Shown: piece after piece, positions 33,101 to 43,658 of the stretch | Numbering within the stretch: the first letter of the stretch is position 1 | Layout: the number at the start of each line of letters is the position of its first letter | From: Pegoplata infirma | Taxonomy: Eukaryota; Arthropoda; Insecta; Diptera; Anthomyiidae | Length of the DNA stretch: 64,000 nt | Reading direction: 5' to 3' | NCBI GenBank assembly: GCA_963921195.1 | Contig: OY992536.1 | Span: 100,005,278 to 100,069,277 of the forward strand | Notes under the pieces: model-generated | What the model was told of the DNA's origin: nothing | Database searches by the model: none | The model's input: only the letters and a program-made list of their open reading frames with translations | Position numbers and translations under genes: made by a program

Positions 33101-34055
33101 ATACTCCGAAAAACTGATAAATTTTCTATAAAAAAATTGTACACCGAAAACCGAATACATTTTCTATAGAAAATTGTACACTGAAAACCGAATATATTCT
33201 ATATGTGTTCTATAGAAAATTGTACTTTAAAATCGGATACATTTTCTATAGTACATTGTACTCCGAAAAGCGGATACATTTTCTATAGAAAATTGTACTC
33301 TGAAAATCGAATACATTTTCTATAGAAAATTGTACTCCGAAAATCGAATACATTTTCTATAGAAAATTGTACTCCGAAAATCGAATACATTTTCTATAGA
33401 AATTTGTACTCCAAAAAGCGGATACATTTTCTATAGTAAATTGTACTCTGAAAAGCGGATACATTTTCTATAGAAAATTGTACTCCGAAAAGCGGATACA
33501 TTTTCTATAGAAAATTGTATTCCGAAAATCGGATACATTTTCTTTAGAAAATTGTACTCCGAAAATCGCATACATTTTCTATAGAAAATTGTACTCTGAA
33601 AATCGGATACATTATCTATAGAAAATTTTACTCCGAAAAGCGGATACATTTTCTATCAACAACTTTTCTCTGAAAAGCGGATACATTTTCTATATAAAAT
33701 TGTACTCCAAAAAGCGTATAATTTATTTATTAAAAATATTATATTCCGAAAAGCGGAAATATTTTCTATGGAAAAAATTGTACTCCAAAAAGCGGTAAAT
33801 TTTCTATAGAAAATATTATTCCAAAAAGAGGTAAATTTTCTATAGAAAATTTTACTCCGAAAAACGGATAATGTTTCTATGGCAAAGTATACTTCGAAGA
33901 CGAAAAATTTTTCTTTAAAACATTACATACATTTTCTATCCAAAAATTGTACTCCGAAAAGCGGATACATTTTCTATCAACAACTTTTCTCTGAAAAGCG
34001 GATACATTTTCTATATAAAATTGTTTTCCGAAAAGTGTATAATTTAGTACTTTGA
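30185..34055 (-). repeat. 37-bp palindromic minisatellite, inverted array
   Basis: About 105 units of the same repeat read on the other strand (plus strand: GTACTCCGAAAAACGG, ATAAATTTTCTATAGAAAATT). The switch of orientation at about 30180 creates a giant inverted repeat with the forward array. Minus-strand frames such as 33431-33649 cycle through three units per 37 residues and are not coding. Confidence 0.9.
33170..33735 (-). repeat. Homogenised patch of the 37-bp array
   Basis: Consecutive units here are nearly identical (GAATACATTTTCTATAG then AAAATTGTACTCCGAAAA), unlike the scattered variants elsewhere, indicating recent local expansion. A rare variant TTTCTATCAACAACTTTTC at about 33650 recurs 321 bp later at about 33971 with its neighbours, showing a segmental duplication. 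Confidence 0.75.
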
Positions 34056-34848
34056 AGATACTAAAATTAGTAACTAATTAGTAGATTTTTGTACAATATC
34101 ACTTACTAAACCTTTTACTGTTGAATTATTTTGGGTGTATAACAATTGAAATATTTTTTATTTACCTGCAGGATAAGTGGCCGGTCCTTGATAGTTCTCA
34201 TGATATGTCACTTATACACATTGACCTACATATTACAAACTTGATACCTTTTATGTAAAAACACTTGTTTCTTTCGTGAGGAAGTGTCTTAAACTCCGGA
34301 TACATCACCCTTAAACTCCGGATACATACCCGTTTCGGTTCAATACACCACTTTTTTTCGGGACTTTTCCAAATTTTTTCCTAAAAGCATTTTTAATAAA
34401 TTTTTTATTCCAAAACGCAAAGAAAACTGTAAACAAATTTTTTCCGGTACTTAGAAAATTGTTCAAAGTTTTTTATCCTAATAAATGAGTCGATAAATTT
34501 TTTTACCCTAATTTAATAAATTTCTTTATTCAAATAAACACCAAAAAAAGTTGTGTCTTATGGACTTATGTATACAATTTAGATACGTCACATTTTTTTG
34601 TTCTAAAAGTGCTATAACAGTACCATATTTTTTGTTTTTAAAGAGCTTTCAAAGCGCTTTAAAATAGCAACGGCATACCGTTTACCGTGGTTATCATTTT
34701 GGACGCTGGGAGAGTACTAAACTGTGATGCTTTCCCAGCACACAAGCGACCATAAAAGGTACTTTGCCAGCGCTCTCCCGTTCGTATTTTTCTGCCTGGG
34801 TTTTTAAGATTATACTTTACCAACAATTCAAATAAAATTTTCCGAACA
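34056..34848. other. Unique-looking DNA right of the minisatellite
   Basis: No clear repeat family is seen. ACTCCGGATACATCACCC/ACTCCGGATACATACCC form a short direct repeat (34294-34330). GCTGGGAGAGTACT and CTTTGCCAGCGCTCTCCC (34704-34768) form a loose inverted pair. A possible micro-exon on the minus strand is listed separately. Confidence 0.45.
34166..34210 (-). other. Possible 45-nt micro-exon (speculative)
   Basis: On the minus strand the segment ends CCTGCAG|GTAAATAAA, a good 5' splice site, and is preceded by TATAAG. One frame is open and reads TYHENYQGPATYPA, a composition unlike the repeat-derived frames nearby. The polypyrimidine tract upstream is poor, and an in-frame stop lies just outside. 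It is proposed only because a strong minus-strand splice-like site lies 0.65 kb upstream. Confidence 0.2.
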
Positions 34849-34895
34849 ACTTACCTAAAATGAAAAGAAAGAAAAAAAATTATTAGAAAATATTT
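34849..34895 (-). promoter_or_regulatory. Candidate recursive splice site (ratchet point)
   Basis: The minus strand reads CTAATA (34881-34886, a match to the fly branch-point CTAAT), a pyrimidine-rich run of about 22 nt (TTTTTTTTCTTTCTTTTC), ATTTTAG and directly GTAAGT, with the junction between 34855 and 34854. A 3' splice site abutting a 5' splice site without an exon is the signature of recursive splice sites in long Drosophila introns. Location in otherwise non-repetitive DNA supports function. RNA evidence is lacking. Confidence 0.5.
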
Positions 34896-35724
34896 TTTAA
34901 GAAGAAAGAAAAGAACATTTTTGGTTAAAATTAAAAAAAAAGTTATTACTAAAAAATAAATAAAAGTATATTCATACGTAGGGTCTTTCCGAATATCCTA
35001 AAACGCATTGACTTCAAATTGTTACGATATTATTTTTTTTAATGGAGAAAGGCTTTACTGAATTTCATTTAACCTTTTCTGAATTTAAATTTGTTTTTTC
35101 TAAATTTTAATTCGACTTTTGTGAATTTCATTTGACAAGATAGAATACCTTACAAAAACTTTTCTTTTAAAAATACTGTTACTCGCACACATGTAACAGA
35201 AAAAAATGCATCCGTTAAATTTAAATTCAAAACGTTTAAAGATAACGGTTTAAACAAATAACATAATGATGATCATTGATCATCATCGTCATCATCTAAG
35301 CAAATAACCCTAACTATTGCTTTACAAAATAAAGTTTTATGGACTGGTGTTTTTTTTGTTTAAAAGTTATGAATGTTATTTAAGTTATTTTCATACTTTA
35401 CAAAACGATTTACAGATAAAGAAAACTAAAGAAAAAAAAACAATTTTTCTATAAAGTCATACAAACGATTATTTATCAAACAACATCATTATGAGCTGCA
35501 TTATCATTACAAACATCATTATCAGCATTATGTATTTGTAAGAAACCATAGTCATATTGTCATGGTACCGCCATAGTACGGGTTATAAACATTTAAAATT
35601 CTGAAATTTTACTTTCTCTTGAAGGCAGCTAAAAAAAACTTACAAACTGCCTGTTGACATAACACGAATTATATTAGTGGAAAAAAGCTACTTAATCCTG
35701 CGATACATTATATTTATTAATTTT
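34896..35724. other. Unique AT-rich DNA
   Basis: No gene. It holds a GATGATCATTGATCATCATC palindromic trinucleotide stretch (about 35268-35287) and CATCATTATCAGCATT words (35505-35530). Likely host intron or intergenic sequence. Confidence 0.5.
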
Positions 35725-36000
35725 TAAAATCGGTAAAACGGTTTACGAAATAATGCTATTTGAAATTTGCAAAAATGGCGATTTTCTCCCATGGTCAAGA
35801 AATTTTCCAAATTTATTTTTTTTCCTTGACCCTTTTATAGAGCTAGAAAACGGCCATTTTTGAATTTTTTTTGGAAATTGAATTTGTTTAAACCGGCGGC
35901 CTTAAATTTGTACCACATAAGTTTTAGGCCTAGTAGAAAATGTCCCGGAAATTGCATGAAAAACTCTTTTGCCATTTAAACTTGGTCCATGACCTTCAAG
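35725..36000 (+). repeat. HINE family 2 internal fragment
   Basis: GGCCTTAAATTTGTACCACAT, TTTTAGGCCTAGTAGAAA and CCGGAAATTG match the internal part of the family-2 copy at 2480-2540. Both ends are lost. Confidence 0.6.
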
Positions 36001-36482
36001 TATACCGATCGACTCATAATCTGTGAATGTGATGTTCGCGGTCTATTCATTTTTTTAATTAGTCGTTTAAAATTTTAATTTTTTAATACATAAGAGTTTC
36101 GAGAGTGTGAGTCAAAAGTCACTCACGCTTCCATCTCTAGAATAATGTTCCTTTAAGGAATTCTGATTTTATTGGGGTAAAGAGAGTAAACATTTGTACT
36201 TTTTTTTATCTCGTGAAGTAATGATAATATAAAATGGAAATTTGAATAGACAAAAGTACTTTTTTAGATGGTTTCAATTCTTAACATTTATTATGTTTTT
36301 TGTACTTCAGTTATAAACTGTATCATTATTTACATAAATGTTTAGTATCCATGTCCACAAAAGGGGTGGGTCATAACAAAACGATATTTTTAAATCCCTC
36401 TTGTCCAAGTGCAGGACTTTGAACTTCTTTTGACTTAAAATTGCTTCATTTGTTTAACAAAAATACAAAAAAACATGTAATG
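36001..36482. other. Non-genic DNA
   Basis: No coding sequence. GTGCAGGACTTTGAACTTCTTTTG (36409-36432) matches the HINE internal block near 3020-3045. The rest is unassigned. Confidence 0.4.
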
Positions 36483-36912
36483 AGTTAAGAAATAAGTTAT
36501 AGTCGGTCAAGACCGACCATATAATACCCTGTACCAGTTTTCCGAAAACGATCTAAACATGGACGGAGCTTATATTTCTTTTTTAGATCCATAATTAGTG
36601 TAAAAAACCCTTTTAAAACAAATTTGAGTGAAATTGTTTTTTGGTGCCTTCTAAAAAATAAAAGATCGACCCAATTAACTTTTCCCTCCAAAAATTTGTT
36701 CCAAACATACCTTCACCCTTTCTTTACTCCCTAAGCAAGCTCCCATACAAAAATGACATTTCCTCAAAATTTGCTCCCGCTGATCTATTTGTACAAGGGT
36801 TGACCTCAGAAGAGTAAAATGTATGACCGATCTGCAATATTTTTTTTAATTCTAACATATTTTTAGAACATACCTACCCTCAATCTTTAACCCTTAAAAT
36901 GGTCCCATACAT
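36483..36912 (-). mobile_element. HINE family 2, 3' portion, minus strand
   Basis: Minus-strand end: CAGGGTATTATATGG, hairpin GTCGGTC/GACCGAC, ATAACTTATTTC (36483-36535). The upstream body down to 36912 shares TGTATGACCGA, CACAATATT and CTTTAACCCTTAA words with 60290-60388. In both places the next element, a HINE, starts at the same point after ACATTTTT. The 5' end is missing. Confidence 0.6.
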
Positions 36913-36913
36913 T

Positions 36914-37597
36914 TTTATACCCTCCAACTACAGTATGGGGGTATACTCACTTTGTCATTCCGTGTGTAACGCATCAAAATATCAGTCTAGGACCCCATAA
37001 AGTATATATATTTATGATCAGTGATCGATTCTAAGACATTCTAGCGATGTCCATCCGTCCGTCTGTCCGTCTGGCAGTTCGTCGGTGGAGGACATGATAC
37101 AGTCCAAAATAAAAGAGCTAGACTCCTATAATTTTGCATACATAAATGTGTCTAACGGTCATAGGCTGGTTAAGTACGGAGATAGAGATATACGCCATTT
37201 TTTACAGATTTTTTTGTGTTTTTGTTTAACAAATGCAACATTTTGAAAATATAAAAAGCTCAAAGTCCTGCATTTGGAACCAACGAATTAGAAAATGTTG
37301 TCTTTTTTTCTAATTCGTTGGGCGTGGAATATTTTTTTAAATATTGATAAAATTGTATTTCTTTATCGCAAAAAGCATGAGAATTAATTTTTAAACACAT
37401 ATTCGAGAGGATTTTTTTTTGCATGTTCGAATGACAACGTTAAAAATTAAAAAAAATATTTTTTTATTTCTTTGAGAAAATCTGTTGTTTTGCCACGTAA
37501 GCGAAAGGGATTTTCTTTAATAAGCGCAATTATCAATCGATCCAAGCAAAGGACGTTAAATTCGGCACCAAAGAATATAACACTCTCACTTGTTTTA
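36914..37597 (+). mobile_element. HINE subfamily I
   Basis: 5' pair ACCCTCC..GGGGGTAT, core CATCAAAATATCAGTC, ACCCCATAAAGTATATATA, GTCC/GTCT run (37045-37075). The body includes GACATGATACAGTCC. The end AATATAACACTCTCACTTG carries a damaged hairpin (TTCGGCACCAAAGAATA). Confidence 0.75.
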
Positions 37598-37682
37598 TGT
37601 ACATTTGATAAACAAATGGAAAATTTTTATGCGAAAAGCTTAGACTTGGTGAAAAAAATGATTTTTTTTTCACGAAAACCTA

Positions 37683-38060
37683 ATAATGTTAAAAAAATTT
37701 AATGAACCCAAAATTTTTGGTCAAAAAAAAATTGGTGAAAAAAAAGTTTTTGATGTAAAAAAATTGATGAAAAAAAAAATTTTTTGGTGAGAAAAAACTG
37801 ACAATAAAAAATTTGATAAAAAAATTTGATGAAAAAAATATGATAAAAAAATTTATGAAAAAAAATGTTGATAAAAAAAAAATTTGATGAAAAAATTAAT
37901 AAAAAAAATTGATGAAAAAAAAAATTTGATGAAAAAAAATTGATGAAAAAAAAATTTGATAAAAAAAAACTTTTGATAAAAAAAAGTGATGAAAAAAAAA
38001 AGAATTTGATGAAATAAAAAAAAAAATTATGAAAAAAAAAAATTATGAAAAAATTTTTTC
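37683..38060. repeat. (TTTGATGAAAAA)n-like low-complexity tract
   Basis: Irregular repeats of TTGATGAAAAAAA and TTTGATAAAAAAA, about 20 copies with variable A-runs. It ends at a short frame (38045-38269) with no recognisable product. Confidence 0.75.
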
Positions 38061-38463
38061 TTTTGTTGAAAAATAACTATGTTACTTTTTATTCACCCGC
38101 TGGTGATAAACGGTTTTATTCACCACGAGGTGAGTTATTATTAAAGTTACAAACCCAAGTTATTAAAATTTTTGGTTTTAAGAAAATGAAACCCAGCAAA
38201 AAAAAAACATTACTTAGAACAATGATAAAAAGGACTTCTACTGCTTCGGGAGTAGTGAATATCTACTGAATATCTCATCACATTTTCATATAGTTGTCGC
38301 AGCAAGTAAGTAGTTGTTTCGACTCGTTTTTCAGTACATATGAAGTGGTCTTCATACTATTCTATAACTTTGAACTTTTGACTATACTTATTAACCACTT
38401 CATTGCGAATGCATAATATTGTATATTTAAGAAGTAATTAAACAATAAAATCAACTGAAAATG

Positions 38464-38553
38464 TCAGTTAAAATAACTACTTTGTAAGTTGTTTTGGGGT
38501 CAACTACTTTTTCAGTTAAATTAACTAACAATGATAGTTATTTTAACTGACAA
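38464..38553. repeat. 17-bp inverted repeat
   Basis: GTCAGTTAAAATAACTA (about 38464-38480) is exactly inverted as TAGTTATTTTAACTGAC (about 38536-38552). More ACTAC/GTAGT words surround it, consistent with the interior of the CCCAGC element. Confidence 0.75.
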
Positions 38554-38724
38554 AAAACAACTGACTTATGTAGTAAAAACTACTAACATTTGTAGTCAAA
38601 ACAATAAAAATGTAGTAAAAATAAAATAACAAGCGCGGGTACAAGGGGGGGAAGGGGAAATTACCCCCCCCCAGACCAAATTTCAAAAAAAAAAAAGAAA
38701 AAAGAAAGGAAAAGAAAAAAGTAG

Positions 38725-38870
38725 GAATCGCATACGACTCGTTTTAAATTAAACGACTCGTTTGAGCTCATCATTCTATTACCATATAGTGTAATTTCGT
38801 TGTAATGGAATAAATACTAAACGAGTCGTTTAATTTAAAATTAAAAGACGTGTATGAGAATACGGGATTA
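38725..38870. repeat. Small foldback, arms about 45 bp
   Basis: TACGACTCGTTTTAAATTAA and ACGACTCGTTTGAG on the left match the inverse of CTAAACGAGTCGTTTAATTT and AAAAGACGTGTATGAG on the right, around a loop of about 50 bp. Confidence 0.7.
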
Positions 38871-39430
38871 TAGCACATTCGCATTGCTATGGTAAAACAC
38901 GGTTTATTTGAAACATTGTTTTATGATTCGTTTAACAATAGTTTTTGATAGCAAGAAACATTAGCCCTGTTTTCGCGTAAACGTTTATATTTTAACATTA
39001 AAATTTTTAATTTTTTTGGCACCACTTTTGTTGAATGTCAAAGTTTATTTAAGCAAACACGGAAAAAAACATTTTATTTTCAAATGCGAACTTTTTATCG
39101 AAACTTAAATTTAATGCCAATAATTATAAAAGTTAAAAATAAGCGTGGATAGTTTAAAATTTGTATAGGTGGGCGTATATACGGTTATGCGAAAACAGTG
39201 CTATTGCTAAAACCGAGTTTATAATAGTCATAAACTTGGATATTACCAAAAAAAAGCTGTAGGAAAAAGCTATAGAAAACAAAAATCAAACCTAATATTC
39301 TGAATTTTCATGATATTTCCTTACTATACGTAAGAAGCTTAATATAATTTATAAATACATTCCTTAATGGAATTATTTCATGTAATTTTTAAATATAAAG
39401 CATTTGTAAAATAACCAATATTTATTAAAT
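38871..39430. other. AT-rich DNA within the CCCAGC element
   Basis: No gene or clear repeat is recognised. Confidence 0.4.
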
Positions 39431-42060
39431 CTATATATATAATTTCCCTATTTGTGTGTTCCTCTTTTTTTGTCTATCCAGAGCTTTTTGAAGCCCACTG
39501 ATGAGCTACAAAGCTGAAAATTGGCATGCTTATAGTAAAACACATGGAGCAGATCCTAACGTAGCCGGATTTTCGATTTTTTTGCCTGTGGGCGGAGAAA
39601 TAAGCGGGAAAGTGGGCGTGGCAAAATGCAATTTTTTGATGTTTTTGCTTAATTTAAAGCCCCCAAATGACTTAGGAATCTGAAAATTTCCTAGTATATA
39701 GTCCTAACGATGCCGCATATCCCCAAATAGTCGGATTTAAAATTTTCGCAATGTGGGCGGAGAATTGAGGGGAAAAGTGGAGTGGCAAAATTTAGATTTT
39801 TTAACATTTTTACTTCTTTTGAAGCCCCCAAATGACTTAGGAAGCGGGAAATTGCATAGCATTTAGTTATAACAATGAAGCATATCCTGAAGTAATCGCA
39901 TTTAAATTTTTTAGGCTGTGGAAGGAGAATTAGGAGAAAAATGGGGCTTGGCAAAATTGTGTTTTTTAATATTTTAACTAATTTGAAGATCCCCAATGAC
40001 CTATGAAGATGAAAATTGACATTTTTGTTTATATTAAAGTCCTCTAATGACTTAGGAAGCTGAAAATTTCCTAGCATATAATCTTAGCGATGAAGCATAT
40101 CCTGAAGTAGTCGATTTTAAAATTTTTGGACTATGGGCGGAGAATTGTATGGAAAATGTGGAGTGACAAAATTGGGATTTTTAACATTTTAACTTCTTTT
40201 GAAGACCCCAAATGACTTAGGAAGCGGAAAAATGCATAGCATATAGCTCTAACAATAAAGCATAACCTGAAGTAATCGGATTTAACATTTTTAGACTGTG
40301 GAAGGAGAATTAAGAGAAAAAGGGGGCGTGGAAAAATTGTGTTTTTTAATATTTTAACTAATTTGAAGACCCCCAATGACCTGTGAAGATAAAAATTCAC
40401 ATTTTTGCTTATTTCAAAGCCCTCTAATGACTTAGGAAGCTGCAATAGCATATAGTCCTATATATGAAGCATATCATGAAGTAGTCGAATTTTAAGTTTT
40501 TGGACTGCGGGCGGAGAATTGAAAGGAAAAAGGGGAGTGACAAAATTGAGATTTTTAACATTTTAACTTCTTTGGAAGCCCGCAAAGGAAGCGGAAAATG
40601 CATAGCGTATAGTCCTCACCATGTAGTATATCCTGAAATAATCGGATTTAAAATTTTTCGGCTGTGGACGGAGAATGAAAAGATTAAAGGGGCGTGCAAA
40701 AATTGTGTTTTTTAATATTTTAACTAATTTGAAGACCCCCAATGACTTAGGATGATGAAAATTGGCATGTTTATAGAAGGTTTCATGGGGAAGATCAAGA
40801 CAAACCTGAATTTTTGACTTCCAGTGTATGGATGGAGAGTAAAAAAAGGCAAAGGGCGTGGTAAATTTATTTCCATCTATTTTCTGTATATATAATTAAT
40901 TTTTTTTGTGTTTCTGTTATTTTTTGTGTATCCAGCGCCTTTTGAATCTCATTGATGGACTTAGAAGCTTAAAATTGGCATGTATATAGTAAAACACCAG
41001 GGACAGATTCTTACGAAGCCGGATTTTTTGCCTGTAGGCGAATTGCGAGAAAAAGGGGGCTTGGCAAAATTAATTTTTTTTTTTTTTACATTTTAGAGTA
41101 TTTTTAAGCTCCGCCCCAATGAATTAGGAAGCTGAAAATCCCTAAAATGTAGTCCTAACTATGAAACATATTCTAAAGTAGTCAGATTTAACATATTTGG
41201 AATGTAGACGGAGAGTTGAGAGGAAAAAGGGGCAAGGTAATATTATGTTTTATTTTTTTTTAATTTAAGTTACTTTAAAGCCCTAATGACCTACGCAGCC
41301 GAAAATTGGCAAGCATATTGTCCTGACACTGGAGCATATCCTAAAGTAGTCAGACTAAAAATTGTTGGACTGTGGACGGAGAATTGAGAGGGAAAGGGGC
41401 GTACGAGATTAGTACTAACGATGGAGCTCATCCTAAATTAGTCAGATTTAAAAATTTTGGAATATGGACGGAGCATTAAGAGAAGAAATGGGTGTGGAAA
41501 AATTATGTTTTTACATCTTACCTAATTTTGAAGACACCTTATGACCTTGAAAGGTGAAAATTGGGATGCATATGGTAAGGACTATGGCAAAGATAAACAC
41601 TGACCTGGATATCCAGTGAAAGGGCGGAAATACAAAAAAATCCGTGAATTTTGTTCATATATACTCTGTAACGTAGCCAAATTTTCGGCCTTTAAGTCGG
41701 GGGGAGTGGCGAAATACAGCGAAATTTAGTTTTTAAACATTTAAATCATTTCTGAAACCCTTAATGACTAAGAAGCTGAAAATTGTAAAGCATAAAGTAT
41801 TGACAATGGATCATATTCTAATGAAGTCAGATTTAATATTTAAAATGTGTTTTTTTAACATTTTAGCTAATTTTAAGACCCTTCATGACTAAGAAAGATT
41901 AAAATTGCATGTATATAGGAGTGACCATGGGACAGATCCACACCATGGATTTTTGATATCCGGTTTATGGACGGAGAGATGAAATGGGGGTGCTAAATTT
42001 AGTTCTAAAATGTTATCAATAAAACCTTTTATACTCATTAAATTTTTGAAGCCCAAACAA
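39431..42060. repeat. Diverged tandem array, units of about 165-215 bp
   Basis: About fifteen units each start near GAAGCCCCCAAATGACTTAGG and continue with AAGCTGAAAATTG, TAGTCCTAAC, CATATCCTGAAGTA, GGACTGTGGGCGGAGAATTG and GGGGCGTGGCAAAATT. Two consecutive 380-bp stretches (39819-40198 and 40199-40574) are especially alike, so the higher-order unit there is a dimer. It opens with a TATATATAAT stretch and TTTTTGTCTATCCAGAGC, repeated at about 40890-40945. No frame is conserved, so it is not coding. Confidence 0.85.
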
Positions 42061-42390
42061 AATTTTTTATAAAGTTTGGTGAAAAATTATAACTATTGAG
42101 AAAAGTGATTTGGTGTTCCGCCTGGCAGGGACAGGCTATTCGACTAGTAATTATTGATAATTTCCAAATTTTTTAATGAAGTTTTAAAGTGGAGATTTCT
42201 TTAGTGAGGAAGTGCATACTAATGTCTATATTTGGAAGTGGTGCAAGCCATAATTTATGACATTATATATCAATTTTTGGAAGTTGTTTAAAAGTATCTT
42301 CATTTGAATAATAAATCAGGGGTTAACTGCTTTTTTTGGAGTACTTCAGAAGTGGTTTGATTTGGACTACTTCCCTTATTTTTTGCTGGG

Positions 42391-42507
42391 AAATAGTAAT
42401 TCTTGTTTTCTTTTTCGTTAATTGTTAGCTTATATAGTCAAACTGAGGTGGCGTTCTGCAACTTTTTTAAAACTAGACACCAGCCTAAAAACATTATCAT
42501 GTTAAAA
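42391..42507. other. Short non-genic spacer
   Basis: Unassigned sequence between the CCCAGC element and a HINE fragment. Confidence 0.4.
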
Positions 42508-42652
42508 AAAAATCGCGGACTTTTTTTTCATTAAAAAGTTTTTTCCGCGTAATTTTTTTTTTTTTTTTTAATTTTTTTGAAAATAATCTTTTATTACATT
42601 GTGGAGGGTATCAATACATTCGGCAAAGTCGAATTTAACTTTTTTACTTGTT
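42508..42652 (+). mobile_element. HINE subfamily II, 3' fragment
   Basis: AAAAAAATCGCGGAC and a T-run precede GGAGGGTATCAATACATTCG, the hairpin ATTCGGC-AAA-GTCGAAT and TTTTTTACTTG. Only the last about 145 bp remain; the match is to 1580-1750. Confidence 0.8.
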
Positions 42653-43400
42653 TGAATTGGAATGGTTCTTATACGAATTACAATTGCAATCGTCGAATAA
42701 GAATTGTTTTTTTTATCGCGCAACAATTGATATTTATTTTTTTATACCCTCCAACCACAGTATGGGGGTATACTCACTTTGCCATTCCATTTGTAACGCA
42801 TCGAAATATCGATCGGGGACCCCATAAAGTATAATATTATTGATCAATGATCGATTCTAAATCATTCTATGAATGTCCGTCCGTCAAAAACAGCTAGACT
42901 CCTGAAGTTTCGCACATGTTCATAGGCAGGTTAAGTTTGCGAATGGGCAAAATCGGCCATGGGGGAAAAAGTTCCCCTTGAAGAACTGAACCAACCTATG
43001 AAAAAATACACTTTTTTATATGTTTTTTTGTATTTTTGCTAAATAAATGAAACGTTTGGTATATTTATAGCGATAGGAAGGTGCTGTCAATGTCCCCCAC
43101 TGACCCCATCACCCCCCGCCCCCCAAAAAAAACGCTCCTGACAATTTTTTTTTTTTTTTTTAATTTTTATACATTTTGGAAGGTATAAAAGATTTGGCAC
43201 AGCCGAATTTAACACTCTCACTTGTTTCAAATTACAATTGATCTTTTCCAAATTACAATTGGAATCTTCGAATTACAATTGCAATTTTCGAAAAACAATT
43301 GGAATGTTTGAATTACAAGTAAAATCTTCGAAATACAAATAGAATCTTCGAATTACAAATAGAATCTTCGGATTACAAATGTTTTTTTTTCGAATTACAT
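42653..43400. repeat. 20-bp minisatellite interrupted by a HINE
   Basis: Units of about 20 bp, consensus CGAATTACAATTGGAATCTT, occur at about 42680-42735 and 43228-43400 (about eight consecutive units on the right). The HINE at 42742-43224 splits the array. Confidence 0.75.
42742..43224 (+). mobile_element. HINE subfamily I, near-complete
   Basis: ACCCTCCAACCACAGTATGG, core CATCGAAATATCGATCG, GTCCGTCCGTC with a short run, body and GGCACAGCCGAATTT end with ACACTCTCACTTG. It is very similar to the copy at 53449-53984, so both are probably young. Confidence 0.85.
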
Positions 43401-43658
43401 CTGTAAATGGGTAGTTAAATATAAGCGAATCAAATTAAATCTGGATCTATAAAATTATTTTCCAGCATCATCAATGCTTAAAAAAATACACAAAAATTAC
43501 TCGAATCGTAATATGGCAACTGGATGTTAAAGAAAAATAACAACAGCATCAAGAAAAATTTTTACAAAACCAAGAAAATAAAGAAATACTATTTGTATAA
43601 AAGTGTGTGTACATGAGTTTTTAAGAAAAATTATAACAACAACAAACATTAAAGAAAA
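43401..43658. other. Non-genic AT-rich DNA
   Basis: No gene. AACAACAACAAAC words occur before the next HINE. Confidence 0.45.

Larger units (their letters stand above)
38192..42390. mobile_element. CCCAGC-TIR element, large copy
   Basis: It begins CCCAGCAAAAAA and ends TTTTTTGCTGGG, with AAA on both outer sides. Subterminal ACTTC/GAAGT and GTAGT/ACTAC words occur at both ends (38232-38350; 42320-42370). A second, 1.7-kb copy with the same termini is at 48090-49817. The interior here is mostly later or captured repeat DNA: two inverted repeats near 38.5-38.9 kb and the tandem array at 39.4-42 kb. No transposase is seen and the superfamily is not assigned. Confidence 0.65.
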
